Shown here piece after piece: positions 34,871 to 44,524 of a stretch of DNA of 64,000 nt. Source of the DNA: Streptomyces sp. NBC_00271 (GTDB taxonomy: Bacteria; Actinomycetota; Actinomycetes; Streptomycetales; Streptomycetaceae); the NCBI RefSeq assembly GCF_036178845.1, contig NZ_CP108070.1, positions 310,001-374,000 of the forward strand. Direction: 5' to 3'. The translations under genes were made by a program, and so were the position numbers. Below the pieces are notes generated by a model that did not search any database, was not told the origin of the DNA, and saw only the letters and a list, made by a program, of their open reading frames with translations. The number at the start of each line of letters is the position of its first letter. Position 1 is the stretch's first letter.

Positions 34871-35555
34871 GGCGCGGCCGGGGTCGTCGGCGATACAGCG
34901 ACGCTGGACACGGCCACGGCATCCGGTGCGCAAGCCGAAAGCCTCGCGGTACGGGCCGCACCGTTCGACCTCGATGGCGGCGATCTCCCGTGGGAGGACG
35001 GGTTGCGGGGAGGGGCGTCCACTGCTGGCCGGGGGTGCTGGTGAAGACGTGCCGGCCGTCATCGACAAGGTCTCACTGATCGGTTCATCGAATAGTCGGC
35101 GGGCGCCCACGGTCACGCGGCCCTTTCATGTGCTCGTTACGGGCCATCCCTCTTGGGCCAACAGAGCACTCCGCTCCAGAGTGGTGTCATGCCATGCAGA
35201 CCACCGACCTCCCCGAATGCACGGAGCTAACTTCTCCTCCCCATCATCCCCACAGACCGTTCACACCTCGGGGATGGCATGGACGTCGACCGAGGTGCAG
35301 CAATATCACCGATGCAGAACACCCAGCGATGGGGCACAGTGGAATGGAGGGCCGGATGACCGGGACAGCGCCCCCTCAGGGCACACACCCCGAAGGTGAG
35401 CCCGGCACTCGAGTGATGTCGCTTGGTGTCGGAACAATCCGCACCGGCTCAGGGAAGAGACCTCGCGTCACCGGACCGGAATGTGCTTCGGAAGGACATC
35501 CGGTGTACCGAATACTTACTACACCAGTGGTTTGTTATTGCGTGAGGAGCGCCAG
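34871..35555. other. region without a recognisable gene
   Basis: There are short open frames on both strands, none with family features. The right ~100 bases are less GC-rich (TACCGAATACTTACTACACC near 35505-35525) and probably contain the promoter of the cysteine hydrolase gene. Confidence 0.4.
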
Positions 35556-36203
35556 GTGGAAATCACGAAGACCGACACGGCGGTTGTGTTCATTGACCCA
35601 CAGAACGACGTGCTGAGCGAGGGCGGAGTGAACTGGGACGCGGTGGGAGCGAGCGTCACAGAGAACAGGACCGTCGAAAATATGGAGAGAATCTTCGAGG
35701 CGGCGAAGGCGGGCGGATATGAGGTCTTCATCTCGCCCCATTACTTCTACCCGACGGACAACGGATGGCGAATGAACGGGCCGCTCGAGACAAGCGAGCT
35801 CGAGACCCACACGTTCGCACGGTCGGGACAGCTTGATCTGACCGGGTTCCGAAACTCCGGGGCAGACTGGCTGGACCGCTTCAAGCCCTATATCGAAGAC
35901 GGCAGAACGGTGGTCGCCAGCCCGCACAAGGTATTCGGTCCGGAAACCAACGACTTGGTACTGCAACTGCGCAAGCGGGGAATACAAAGGATTATTCTTG
36001 GCGGGATGCTGGCGAACATGTGCGTCGAGTCCCATATGCGTCACCTCATCGAGGAGGGATTTGAGGTCGCCGTGGTCAGGGATGCAACAGCCGGACCCCG
36101 ACACCCGGTCTGGGGCGACGGCTATCAGGCGGCGATCATCAACTACCATTTCTTCGCCCATGCGTTACTGTCGACTGACGAAGTACTCGATCGAATGCAC
36201 TGA
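35556..36203 (+). CDS. isochorismatase-like cysteine hydrolase
   Basis: A 215-residue hydrolase. Catalytic triad candidates are Asp in VVFIDPQNDVLSEGG, Lys in SPHKVFGPETNDL and Cys in GGMLANMCVESHMRHLIEEGFEVAVVRDATAG. Family members cleave amides, N-carbamoyl groups or isochorismate. GTG at 35556 has GAGGAG 6 bases upstream and opens the conserved KTDTAVVFID strand. Base composition is visibly less GC-rich than neighbours (for example GAAAATATGGAGAGAATC), suggesting acquisition from elsewhere. It stands alone between fragments. Complete. Confidence 0.9.
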   Translation: MEITKTDTAVVFIDPQNDVLSEGGVNWDAVGASVTENRTVENMERIFEAAKAGGYEVFISPHYFYPTDNGWRMNGPLETSELETHTFARSGQLDLTGFRNSGADWLDRFKPYIEDGRTVVASPHKVFGPETNDLVLQLRKRGIQRIILGGMLANMCVESHMRHLIEEGFEVAVVRDATAGPRHPVWGDGYQAAIINYHFFAHALLSTDEVLDRMH

Positions 36204-36406
36204 GGAGCTCGCAGCCGAACTAGTGCTCGCGTAGGCCGATAGTTACGCTTTCAATAGGCGTCGTCGACGGTCGCCGGTCTACTGCGCGGGAGTGCCGTGG
36301 AAACATGTCTGCCCGACAATAGCCGGTGCTCGGAACGACGTGTCGGTAGCAACAGAGGTTGCCGACCACAAACGAGCGGATTCGGGTCGGCGTGAGAGGG
36401 CATACT

Positions 36407-36760
36407 TTGGAGTTCCAACACATCGTGGAGTTGGTCGGTCGAGCCGTTGACGCCGCCGGCGTAGCCATCATAGTCGTGGGAACGCTCTTGGCGACCGTTC
36501 TCGCGGCTATCCGGCTCGGTCGCCGACAGGCGGGTGTGTACCGCGGCTATCGCCGTCGCGTCGGGCGGTCGATCCTGCTGGGGCTGGAGTTCCTCGTAGC
36601 CGGCGATATCATCCGTACAGTCGCCGTCGCACCGACGTACGCAAGCGTCGGAGTGCTGGCCGTGATCGTGGGCATCCGCACCTTCCTCAGCTTTTCTCTC
36701 GAGCTCGAGATCACCGGGCGGTGGCCATGGCAGAAGCCAGTGGCCGAAGCCGAAGACTGA
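36407..36760 (+). CDS. DUF1622-type small membrane protein
   Basis: A protein of about 117 residues with three membrane segments: VGRAVDAAGVAIIVVGTLLATVLAAI, then SILLGLEFLVAGDIIRTVAV, then VGVLAVIVGIRTFLSFSLELEI. The GLEFLVAGDIIRT and R-T-F-L-S-x-x-L-E-x-E patterns are hallmarks of DUF1622. A TTG start at 36407 follows AGAGGG; TTG at 36359 would add 16 residues. Function is unknown. Confidence 0.75.
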   Translation: MEFQHIVELVGRAVDAAGVAIIVVGTLLATVLAAIRLGRRQAGVYRGYRRRVGRSILLGLEFLVAGDIIRTVAVAPTYASVGVLAVIVGIRTFLSFSLELEITGRWPWQKPVAEAED

Positions 36761-36839
36761 CCCCGCGTGACGCCGGCGGCCAGCTAAGCGGCGCCATCCC
36801 TGCCGTGAATTCCTAGGCCGGAGCTCAGTCTCATCGATC

Positions 36840-37022
36840 TCAATTGGTGACTCTGCGGTAGCAGATGAGGGTGCAGGCGATGCTCGCAAAGGCGAGGAAG
36901 TGCTCGGCTTTGCGCTCGTAGCGTCGGTGGAGACGGCCGCAGCCGGCGAGCCAGGCCATGGTGCGTTCGACGGTCCAGCGGTGGCGGCCCAGTCGCCCAC
37001 GTCTTCGGCTTCTCGAGTAGCT
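36840..37022 (-). pseudogene. 3' remnant of an IS5-family transposase
   Basis: GRHRWTVERTMAWLAGCGRLHRRYERKAEHFLAFASIACTLICYRR is the C-terminus of an IS5/IS4-type DDE transposase, including the final Glu. No upstream catalytic part is present. It abuts the fragment at 37112-37309. Confidence 0.75.
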
Positions 37023-37111
37023 CTGCGCGACCGTGGACAGGAGGGAAGGAGCTGGACCTTGGGCCAGTGGCACAGGCAAACGGCAGTTCAAGACGCAGAA
37101 CTTGACAGGGA

Positions 37112-37309
37112 ACAGGCCCGGTCGGTGTACAACTTCGTGGTCAATCGCCCCCCGCAGCCGCCGAGCAGCAACCCGCACCAGAACGTGTCGCTCTCATGCA
37201 GGTGGCGGAAGGCGTCCAGCTCGATCGCCTCCAACGGCAGCATCAGCGGATCGTCGGAGTCTGCGCTGCCCAGTACCGCCGTCTGTATCTGCCGCCTGTC
37301 GCCCTGCAA
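37112..37309 (-). pseudogene. N-terminal fragment of a zinc-ribbon/CoiA-like protein
   Basis: MQGDRRQIQTAVLGSADSDD and AFRHLHESDTFWCGLLLGGCGG, then RLTTKLYTDRAC, resemble the start of Streptomyces competence-CoiA-like proteins (a C-x(7)-C zinc-ribbon beginning). Similarity stops about where the IS5 remnant begins, so it is a truncated gene. The family assignment is from memory and tentative. Confidence 0.35.
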
Positions 37310-37538
37310 GAAGCCTCCATCTATCGCCTCAACTCATCGTGTCACCTGCCCAGTTCGTCGTCCAGAGCACCCAACATGCCCGCTCCAGGCGAGGATCTGG
37401 GGGCGTAATGCAACGTTCGGGGACAGCGGGCCGCCGTGGCCGCGTACCGTCCCCTCAGGTATGCAGTGACCGGACGGTCACACGGGGTCGCAACCTGGGA
37501 GGGGTCGACATGGTGAACGCCGGGACGTACCCGCAGCG

Positions 37539-37805
37539 TTGCCCGTTGCTGCGCAGGTATCGCTGCCGATGTGGCTCTCGTCGAGAAACGGCGGCACCGA
37601 ACGCGCCGATGCACTCGCCCTGGCAGCTGCCCTGCTCGACGAGGACACCAACGCCATGGACATGGCCTTGCGTCAGATAGCCACCTGGGACAGCGCCCTC
37701 GCCGCACAACTCGAAAGCCCGCATACCCCCCGCCCCCAAGCCGCCCGCGCGGCCCTGGCTGCCTGTGTCAAACGAGACCTGCCCGATGCAGTGCAACTCC
37801 CCTAG
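37539..37805 (+). CDS. hypothetical protein, possibly the 3' part of a larger gene
   Basis: An 88-residue frame with plausible protein composition: NGGTERADALALAAALLDED, TNAMDMALRQIATWDSALAA and ARAALAACVKRDLPDAVQLP. There is no good ribosome site; the true start may be upstream in lost sequence. I do not recognise a family. The stop lies just before the IS5-type remnant. Confidence 0.3.
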   Translation: MPVAAQVSLPMWLSSRNGGTERADALALAAALLDEDTNAMDMALRQIATWDSALAAQLESPHTPRPQAARAALAACVKRDLPDAVQLP

Positions 37806-37824
37806 GTCGCGTGCCGAGGCCTGA

Positions 37825-38827
37825 TCACCGGCTGGTCCGGGTGAGGTCTTTAATCCAGATCATCGAGGCACGCAGGTGGAGGCCAGCGAGGTAGCTGCCG
37901 GGGTCTTGTCGTACCGAGTGGCGATGCCCCGCCATGCCTTGAGCTTGTTGATCAGGCGCTCGACGGTATACCTCTCCTTGTAGACATCGGCGTCGTGGCC
38001 CACGGGCCGACCACCCTTGCTTCCCTTCCTCTTCCGGTTCGTGGCCTGGTCCTTCTTCTCTGGGATGACCGCTTTGATGCCGCGCCTGCGCAGGTGGGCG
38101 CGGTTGCCGCGGGACGAATACGCTTTGTCACCGGCGACCGCGTCCGGCCGGGTGCGGGGGCGTCCGACAGGCCCGCGGACCCGTATCTTCTTCAGGACGG
38201 GGATGAACTGCGGGCTATCCGCGTCCTGACCTGCGGTCAGGACGAATGCCAGCGGGCGGCACTTGCGGTCGGCGGCGAGATGGACCTTGCTGGTCTGTCC
38301 ACCCCGCGAGCGTCCCAGGAGAGCGGCCTTCAGTCGGACTTTTCGCCGTCGCCGGACGCATCGTCGCTCTCCCTGCACGGGATCGGTCCCGACGTTCTGC
38401 CCGTTTCGTCCTTCGAGGCTGCCCCTTTAGACCTAGGCTTCTCCTCCTCGGCGGCAGCCTTCTCGAGGGCGGCGAGGACGTCTTCGTCCAGGTGCATCCC
38501 GGCAGCGTCGTGGTGAGCGCGCGCGGTGGTGGAGTCGACACTGACCAGGGAGACGTCCACCTCGCCCTCCTTCGCGGCCTCCACGATCATTCCCTCCAGC
38601 AGGGCCTCGAAGACACCGGCATCGCGCCACTGTCGGAAGCGGTTGGACACGGTCGCCCAAGCGCCGAACTCGGCCGGCATCTCCCGCCACTGCGCGCCGG
38701 ACCAGAACCGCCAGATCACACCCTCGAACTGCTGCCGCAGCCGCTCGGGATACGGGCCATGCCTGCCGATCGGCAGATACGGGCCGATGAACTCCCACTC
38801 CACATCCATGAGTTGCGCGCGCGTCAT
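37825..38827 (-). pseudogene. IS5-family (IS427-type) transposase, two frames plus a terminal frameshift
   Basis: Frame A (38330-38827) begins MTRAQLMDVEWEFIGPYLPI and carries SVDSTTARAHHDAAG (first Asp). Frame B (37860-38378) continues with GRSRGGQTSKVHLAADRKCRPLAF, AGDKAYSSRGNRAHLRRRGI (second Asp) and ERYTVERLINKLKAWRGIATRYDK (Glu). A and B overlap by 49 bases with a GAAAAG slip site near 38335, the normal programmed frameshift of this group. Near 37885 an extra shift diverts the C-terminus (YLAGLHLRASMIWIKDL is in another frame, ending at 37825), so the copy is probably defective. Confidence 0.75.
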
Positions 38828-38842
38828 TCGAGATGACCTACT

Positions 38843-38880
38843 GGATCAAGCCCTCCCACAAGGGCCGATCCCGTAGATTG
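38843..38880. repeat. 38-bp inverted repeat, left copy
   Basis: GGATCAAGCCCTCCCACAAG and the following 18 bases to GATTG pair with 39747-39784 at 33 of 38 positions in inverted orientation. It is the outer end of the IS5-type element and, with the right copy, brackets the hydrolase gene. Confidence 0.8.
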
Positions 38881-38900
38881 ATCAAGAGTCGGTACACGCC

Positions 38901-39686
38901 CTAACGGGCGAGGAACGGGGTCAGTGCCGCGCTGAGTTCGGCGGGCGCGTCCAAGGCGATGAGGTGCGCGGCGGCGGCGAACTCGACCAGGGTTGCGCCG
39001 GGGATCTCGGCGGCGTAGCGGCGGGCGATCTCCTGGAAGTCGGCGACGTCCAGCTTGCCAACGCCCACCAGAGTGGGGACGGAGATAGCAGCGAGGTCGC
39101 CGGTCGCGGGGCCCTGGGAGTGCTCTCCCACGACGGCCTGATTCTCCAGCGAGGTCTGCAAGGGGCCGCGGAGTTGGTCGGCTAGTCCGTCGGCCACGTC
39201 GTCCCAGCTGCGGGCGGGTCCGCGCAGCCACATGTCCAGGTTGATGCGGACGGCAGCGTCCAAATCGCCCGCCTCCAGGGCCGCCGTCTCGGCCTCGTCG
39301 TACGCAATCATGTCCGCGGACCAGTGGTAGCGCGGCCAAGGCGCGGCGAGCATCGCGAGGGAGTGCACCCGGTCCGGGTAGGTGAGCGTGAAATCCAGGG
39401 CCACGCGGCCGCCCCAGGAGGCGCCCACGAGCCGGACGCGTTCGTGGCCGAGATGGTCCAGAAGACGGCGCAGGTCGTCGGTCTCGCGGAAGGAGCCACT
39501 CGGGGGCGCGGACCTGCCGAAGCCGCGCAGGTCGTACCGGATCACGGTGTGCCGTTTTGCGAGTGCGGGCACGACCGCGTCCCACATGCGGTGATCGGCG
39601 ACACCGGCGTGCACGAGCACGACGGGCGAGCCGTCACCGACTAGGTCGTAAGAAAGATGTCCAAAGTCGTCGTTGAGCATGAGCAT
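38901..39686 (-). CDS. alpha/beta hydrolase between IS-end inverted repeats
   Basis: A 261-residue hydrolase: VVLVHAGVADHRMWDAVVPALA (HA-type oxyanion strand), IRYDLRGFGRSAPP, nucleophile VGASWGGRVALDFTLTYPDRV, and ATLVEFAAAAHLIALDAP with the catalytic His. ATG at 39686 is used; ATG at 39680 is possible. It is close to 3-oxoadipate enol-lactonase-like hydrolases in layout, but the substrate is not predictable. The gene is flanked by 38-bp inverted repeats that look like two IS5-type ends, and the 27 bases around its stop resemble those around the ku stop, so it may have been brought in as a cassette. Confidence 0.85.
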   Translation of the reverse strand: MLMLNDDFGHLSYDLVGDGSPVVLVHAGVADHRMWDAVVPALAKRHTVIRYDLRGFGRSAPPSGSFRETDDLRRLLDHLGHERVRLVGASWGGRVALDFTLTYPDRVHSLAMLAAPWPRYHWSADMIAYDEAETAALEAGDLDAAVRINLDMWLRGPARSWDDVADGLADQLRGPLQTSLENQAVVGEHSQGPATGDLAAISVPTLVGVGKLDVADFQEIARRYAAEIPGATLVEFAAAAHLIALDAPAELSAALTPFLAR

Positions 39687-39746
39687 GCATGGATGATCGC
39701 AGGGCCATCGTGTATGAGCCACCGAGGCTGCAGATCAGGCTATGAG

Positions 39747-39784
39747 CAATCTACGGGATCGACCCTAGCGGGAAAGCTTGATCC
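39747..39784. repeat. 38-bp inverted repeat, right copy (solo IS end)
   Basis: CAATCTACGGGATCGACCCT and the following 18 bases mirror 38843-38880 with five mismatches. No transposase accompanies this copy, so it is a solo end. Confidence 0.75.
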
Positions 39785-39830
39785 TCACTGGGACCACCGA
39801 CCACCTCTTGATCAGGACTCGATACGCGCC

Positions 39831-40718
39831 CTAGGCGCCCCGCTGCCCCCGGCCCGGCTTCTTCGCTGCCGGCTTCTTCTTCGCCGTCTTCTTGGCGGGC
39901 GCCTTCCCCGCTGTCTTCCTGTTCGTGGCCGTCTTCTTCGGCATCTCGTGGACCTCGGCACGGCCGGCGTCCTCGGCGCGTGCGGCCTGGGCGTTGCGGA
40001 CGCTCTCCTGAAGGGCGGCCATCAGGTCGACGACCTTGCCGCCCGGCTCCTCGTCCTCGGTGCTCGGCTTGGGCGGCTGGTGGCCCTCGGCCTTCGCCTC
40101 GAGCACCGGTTCCAGGGCCTGGCCGTACTCGTCCTGGTAGCCGGAGATGTCGTCCGTCGTCACCGAGTCGATCAGTTGCAGCGCCTCGTCGATCTCGGAG
40201 TCCGTGACCTTGGCTTCCTTCGGCGCGAGCTCGGAGGAGTCGCGCACCTCGTCGTCCCACTTGAGTACGTGCGCGATCAGTGCCCCGTCCCGCACCCGCA
40301 GCAGCACCAGGCGCTCACGCCCGTGCCACGCCAGCTTCGCGACGGCCACCTTCGTGTTGCGGGCCAGCGCCCGGGCGATCAGGACGTACGGCTTCGCTGC
40401 GACTTGGCCGTCGTACTGCACGAGGTAGCTGTCGCCGCTGAGCCGCACCGGGTCGATCGAAGCGGCCGGCACGAACGCGACGATCTCGATCGCCTTCGCG
40501 GTCGGCGGCGGCATCTGTTCCAGCTCTTCGTCCGTGACGGCGACCAGCGTGTCCTTGGAGACCTCGTACCCCTTGCCGATCTCGGCCGCGGACACCTCGC
40601 GGTCCTCCGCCTCGCAGTACTTGCGCACCCGCACCCGGCCCAGGTCCTCGGTATGGACCTGGTGGAAACGGACCGAACGGTCCTCGGTGGCGCTCATCAG
40701 CTTCACCGGAATGGTCAC
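39831..40718 (-). pseudogene. ku: Ku end-joining protein, 3' segment of a split gene
   Basis: This is 295 residues of bacterial Ku, the homodimeric ring that holds broken DNA ends for ligase LigD. Visible are VKLMSATEDRSVRFHQVH, KGYEVSKDTLVAVTDEEL, FVPAASIDPVRL, YLVQYDGQVAAKPYVLIARAL, the GRERLVLLRVRDGALIAHVLKW strand, and a Lys/Ala/Pro tail (KKTAKKKPAAKKPGRGQRGA) seen in actinobacterial Kus. The frame opens at GTG 40718, but the first beta-strand (MPRPLWSGAISFGL) is missing here and lies 3.85 kb away at 44572-44613. There is no good ribosome site at 40718. It is probably inactive or greatly weakened; a short-start product is possible. Confidence 0.9.
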
Positions 40719-41036
40719 ACGGATATCGGCGAAGGACTCCCTTACGGAAGGCCGACCTGGTGGATGGGCCGCCGCCGGAAAGCTGTCATAGGCGTCAGCT
40801 GTGGCCGAAGGCCGCCGCGGTGGCCACGCACGAGAGCGATGGGCTCGACGAGGTCACCGAACGCAGGCTGCTGACCAGGAACCTGCGGACCCTCAACGCC
40901 CTGACGGACCCGACGGTCCTCGAGCCGGTGATCGCCGGTGTGACCGCGGGCTCAAAGGGTCGGGCACAGTGTCGCCGGTCGGGCGCCTGTCCATGTGTGA
41001 GTGGGACTGCCGCATGGACAGGCGTGACCGTGGGCC

Positions 41037-42149
41037 TCAAGCCGCTTCGAGGAAGGGGTAGTCGGTGTAGCCCTCGGCGCCCGGCCCGTAGAACAGTTCC
41101 GGCCGCGGCTCGTTCTCCGGGTGGCCACCCTGCCAGCGCTCGACCAGGTCGGGGTTGGCGATGAGGGCCCGGCCCACGACCACGGCATCGGCGTGGTCGG
41201 CCTCGATCTGCTGGAGCGCCTGCTCGCGGGTGGTCTGCCCACCGAAGGGGCCGCTGTTGACGATCAGCTTGCCGTCGAAGCGCCGCCGCAGCTCCTGTAC
41301 AAGGTCACCGCCCGGCTCGGCGTGCAGTACGGAGAGGTAGGCCAGGCCCAGCGGGCGCAGTTGGTCCATCAGGGTGCCGTAGGTGGCCAGGACGTCGTCC
41401 CGGTCGGTCTCGAAGACGTCCCCGAGGTCGACCTCCGGCGAGATCCGCAGCCCGACCCGCTCGGCACCGACGGCCTGGGCGACCGCCGTGACGACCTCGA
41501 CGACGAAGCGGGCGCGGTTCTGCGGCGAGCCGCCGTATCCATCGGTGCGCTGGTTGGCCGCCGGGGAGAGGAACTCCTGGAGCAGGTAGCCGTTGGCGCC
41601 GTGGATTTCCACGCCGTCCGCTCCCGCCTCGACGGCCCGGCGGGCCGCGGCGACGAAGTCCTCCAGGGCTGCCCGGATCTCTGCGGTGGTCATCGCTTCC
41701 GGTACGGGGTAGGGCTGCTCGCCCTTCTCGGTGAACGTCTTATTGTCGATGGCGATCGCGCTGGGGGCGAGGATGCGGCGGCCGCCGTTGATGTCGGGGT
41801 GGGTGCCGCGGCCGGCGTGCATGATCTGCAGGACGATGCGGCCGCCCTCGGCGTGCACCGCCTCGAACACCCGCTGCCAGCCGGCCGCCTGCTCGTCGGT
41901 GGCGATGCCCGGCTCACCGACATACCCCTGCGACGCGTGGTCGGGGTAGGTGCCCTCGGTGATGATCATTCCGACGCTCGCCCGCTGCCGGTAGTACTCG
42001 ACCATCAGGTCCCCGGGAATGCCGGAGGAACCGGCCCGGACCCGGGTCAGCGGCGCCATGACGATGCGGTTGGCGAGCTCGATCTTCCCGAGGGAGACGG
42101 GGGAGAAAAGCGACGAAACGGACGAAACTTCTGAAATGTTGACAGTCAT
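41037..42149 (-). CDS. Old Yellow Enzyme-family alkene reductase (second copy)
   Basis: A 370-residue FMN-dependent ene-reductase: VSLGKIELANRIVMAPLTRVRA, the catalytic-region IMHAGRGTHPDINGG (HxGR present, unlike the copy at 25112), GADGVEIHGANGYLLQEFLSPAANQRTDGYGG, VGLRISPEVDLGDV, SVLHAEPGGDL and ANPDLVERWQGGHP. It is complete. ATG at 42149 has only a weak AGAAAG upstream. It lies inside the insertion in ku and shares strand with the aldehyde dehydrogenase 505 bases upstream; that spacer (42150-42654) has no clear gene. Confidence 0.93.
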   Translation of the reverse strand: MTVNISEVSSVSSLFSPVSLGKIELANRIVMAPLTRVRAGSSGIPGDLMVEYYRQRASVGMIITEGTYPDHASQGYVGEPGIATDEQAAGWQRVFEAVHAEGGRIVLQIMHAGRGTHPDINGGRRILAPSAIAIDNKTFTEKGEQPYPVPEAMTTAEIRAALEDFVAAARRAVEAGADGVEIHGANGYLLQEFLSPAANQRTDGYGGSPQNRARFVVEVVTAVAQAVGAERVGLRISPEVDLGDVFETDRDDVLATYGTLMDQLRPLGLAYLSVLHAEPGGDLVQELRRRFDGKLIVNSGPFGGQTTREQALQQIEADHADAVVVGRALIANPDLVERWQGGHPENEPRPELFYGPGAEGYTDYPFLEAA

Positions 42150-42654
42150 GGGTTTCTTTCTTTCTGCAATACGGAGGAAAACGGGATGAAGGTCTGCGAC
42201 GCAGGGGGTCCACGCTGTCCCGGCGGAGGCACGGATGCGGTCCTCGGGCAGGCGCGGGCCCGCTGACGGTGACGCGGTTCCATGACCGCGATCGGGGTGT
42301 GGGTGGTGCGGGCGGCGAACGCGGTGAGAGCCGCATGCCGTCGGCGTCGACGCCGGTCAAGCGGAACTGCCCGCCGGAGTAAGGGCGTTCGCTCCTTGCG
42401 CACGATCCGCAGTCAGCCAGGTGACGAAGTCATGGGTGCCGCCGCCGGGGTCGGTACAGATCGGTGTCTGCAGGCCGCGCCGCGACCGACTCCCTCGACG
42501 CGCCCCCGCGAAGAGGACCGATACACGGCTTCACCTGGTACACGCTTGCGGCGGTGGCGGGAACAGTGATCTCAGCGTTCCTCGTTCGCACCGGCCTGAG
42601 GCACTTCCGGCGGCCGATCGGCCATCGGACAGCCTGCTTCGGGAGAGCGCGGGG

Positions 42655-44001
42655 CTAGTTGAGCGGCACGTCCGCGACGGCCTTGAGGTGGCTGAACGTC
42701 TCGAGGGAGTACCGGCCGTGGTAGCGGCCCATGCCGCTTTCGCCGACGCCACCGAAAGGCAGTCCCGGCATGAGCAGTTGCATCACCGGCTGGCCCCAGG
42801 CGACGCCGCCGGAGGACGTCTCCTTCACGAGGCGCGACTTGGTGGCCTCGGACGTGGTGAAGGCGTAGAGCGCGAGGGGCTTTTCGCGTTCGTTGATGAA
42901 GGCGATGGCGGCATCGAGGTCGGCGACTTCGACGACGGCGAGGATCGGACCGAAGATCTCCTCCTGCATGACCGGCGATGCGGGGTCGACATCGGTGAGC
43001 ACGGTCGGTGCGATGAACAGGTCGTCGCGGTCGTGCTGGCCTCCCACCGCCGCCCGGCCGGAGTCCAGCAGACGGGTGAGCCGGTCGAAGTGCCGCTCGT
43101 TGATGATCCGGCCGAAGTCGGCTGCGGTCTGCGGGGTGGTGCCGAACTGGGCGTCGACCGCCGCGCGCAGGGCGGGGACCAGCGCGGCGGCGGTGGCAGG
43201 ATCGGCCAGAACGTAGTCGGGGGCTATGCACTGCTGCCCCGCGTTGCCGAACTTGGCGCCGACCAGCCGCTTCGCGGTCTCGTCCACGTCGGCGTCGGGG
43301 GCCACGAAGACCGGTGACTTGCCTCCGAGTTCGAGCGTGACGGGGGTGAGGTTCTTGGCGGCTGCGGCCATGACGAGCCGGCCGACCGTGCCATTGCCGG
43401 TGTAGAAGATCTGGTCGAAACGCTCCGCCAGGAGGGCCGTGGTCTCCTCGGCGCCCCCCTCGACCACGGTGAGCACGTCGGCGTCGAAGTACTCACGCAG
43501 CAGGCGTGAAGCGACCGCCGAGGTGTGCACCGACATCTCGCTCGGCTTGGCCACCACGGTGTTCCCGGCGGCCAGCGCGCCGATGATGGGGTCGATGAGA
43601 AGGTGCAGCGGGAAATTCCACGGAGCGATCACCAGGACGACCCCGAGCGGGTCGTACGTGGTGTAGGCCGTTGTCGTGGGACCGAAGTGGGCAGGAACCT
43701 CCACCGGCCGAGGCTGAAGCCAGTTTTCGAGATTCGCCAGCGCCTCGTCGATGTCGGCGACGGTGAAGTCGATCTCCTGCACCTTCGCCTCGGCGGCGTT
43801 CTTCCTCAGGTCCGCCCAGAGCGCTTCGATCAGTTCCTGCTCGTTCTCGACCAGCAGGGCCCGCAGCCGCTGCAGCTGGCTGACGCGCCAGTCCAGTCCG
43901 CGGGTGACGCCGGTGTTGAACGTCGCACGAAGGCGGCCGACCACATCCGCGGCCGTTTCGCTCTGGTGCGTCCTCGGCTCGGTCGCCTGTGTTGTGGTCA
44001 T
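42655..44001 (-). CDS. aldehyde dehydrogenase (class 3-like)
   Basis: A 448-residue NAD(P)-dependent aldehyde dehydrogenase without the N-terminal extension of longer ALDHs. LGVVLVIAPWNFPLHLLIDPIIGALAAGNTVVAKPSE is the cofactor region; VTLELGGKSPVFV has the general-base Glu; FGNAGQQCIAPDYVLA the catalytic Cys; EEIFGPILAVVE closes the fold. ATG at 44001 is used. It is divergent from the ArsR-type gene across 169 bases with an imperfect palindrome at about 44127-44146. Likely role: oxidation of toxic aldehydes, regulated by the adjacent repressor. Confidence 0.92.
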   Translation of the reverse strand: MTTTQATEPRTHQSETAADVVGRLRATFNTGVTRGLDWRVSQLQRLRALLVENEQELIEALWADLRKNAAEAKVQEIDFTVADIDEALANLENWLQPRPVEVPAHFGPTTTAYTTYDPLGVVLVIAPWNFPLHLLIDPIIGALAAGNTVVAKPSEMSVHTSAVASRLLREYFDADVLTVVEGGAEETTALLAERFDQIFYTGNGTVGRLVMAAAAKNLTPVTLELGGKSPVFVAPDADVDETAKRLVGAKFGNAGQQCIAPDYVLADPATAAALVPALRAAVDAQFGTTPQTAADFGRIINERHFDRLTRLLDSGRAAVGGQHDRDDLFIAPTVLTDVDPASPVMQEEIFGPILAVVEVADLDAAIAFINEREKPLALYAFTTSEATKSRLVKETSSGGVAWGQPVMQLLMPGLPFGGVGESGMGRYHGRYSLETFSHLKAVADVPLN

Positions 44002-44126
44002 GAGGTGTGCTCCGTTCTTGATGCAGGCCGCGCCGTCAAAGGCGTTCGTGGCATGCCGTAGTACCGGTGATGGGCAACCCGGTGGATGACGGATGAAGGG
44101 TCAATCCGTGCCTTCACTGTAGCCCA

Positions 44127-44146
44127 TGTACGCACTAACGCGAACA
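44127..44146. promoter_or_regulatory. imperfect palindrome between ALDH and ArsR-type genes
   Basis: TGTACGCACTAACGCGAACA matches its own reverse complement at 14 of 20 positions, with TGT and ACA outer ends. It sits just ahead of the regulator's start and within the shared spacer, so it is a candidate operator. Confidence 0.4.
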
Positions 44147-44170
44147 TAGGGCAGGGGCTATTCTTTTCTC

Positions 44171-44524
44171 ATGGCCAGTCGCACCTCATCCCCCCTCGTC
44201 CACCCCGACACGGACGACCTCGACCTCTTCAAGATCATGAGCGCGCTGACCGACGAGACCCGGCTCACCATCGTCGTCACCCTCTCCGTCTCCCCTGGCC
44301 TGGCCTGCAGCGGCTTCACGCAGGACGTCACCGCGTCCGTACTCACCCGCCACTTCCGCGTCCTGCGCGAGGCCGGTCTCATCCGGCAGCACGACGTCGG
44401 CACCCGCCGTTTCAACACTCTGCGCAAGGAAGATCTGGACCAGCGCTTCCCCGGACTGCTCGACCTCGTCCTCAAGGAGAGCGTCGGCCGCGTGGAGCCC
44501 TACGTGAACACCGAGTGCGCCTGA
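44171..44524 (+). CDS. ArsR/SmtB-type winged-helix repressor
   Basis: A 117-residue regulator. FKIMSALTDETRLTIVVTLSV and SGFTQDVTASVLTRHFRVLREAGLIRQHDVGTRRFNTLRKEDLDQRFPGLLD match the single-domain ArsR winged helix (helix-turn-helix about 45-75). No CxC metal motif is seen, so it is probably not a metal sensor. ATG at 44171 is preceded by a moderately AT-rich leader. It is divergent from the aldehyde dehydrogenase and is the rightmost gene of the ku insertion. Confidence 0.82.
   Translation: MASRTSSPLVHPDTDDLDLFKIMSALTDETRLTIVVTLSVSPGLACSGFTQDVTASVLTRHFRVLREAGLIRQHDVGTRRFNTLRKEDLDQRFPGLLDLVLKESVGRVEPYVNTECA

Noticed and set aside
39831..40718. Treating this frame as a complete ku gene starting at GTG 40718
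   Set aside because: The conserved first strand is missing, no ribosome site precedes the GTG, and the missing codons are found intact 3.85 kb away.
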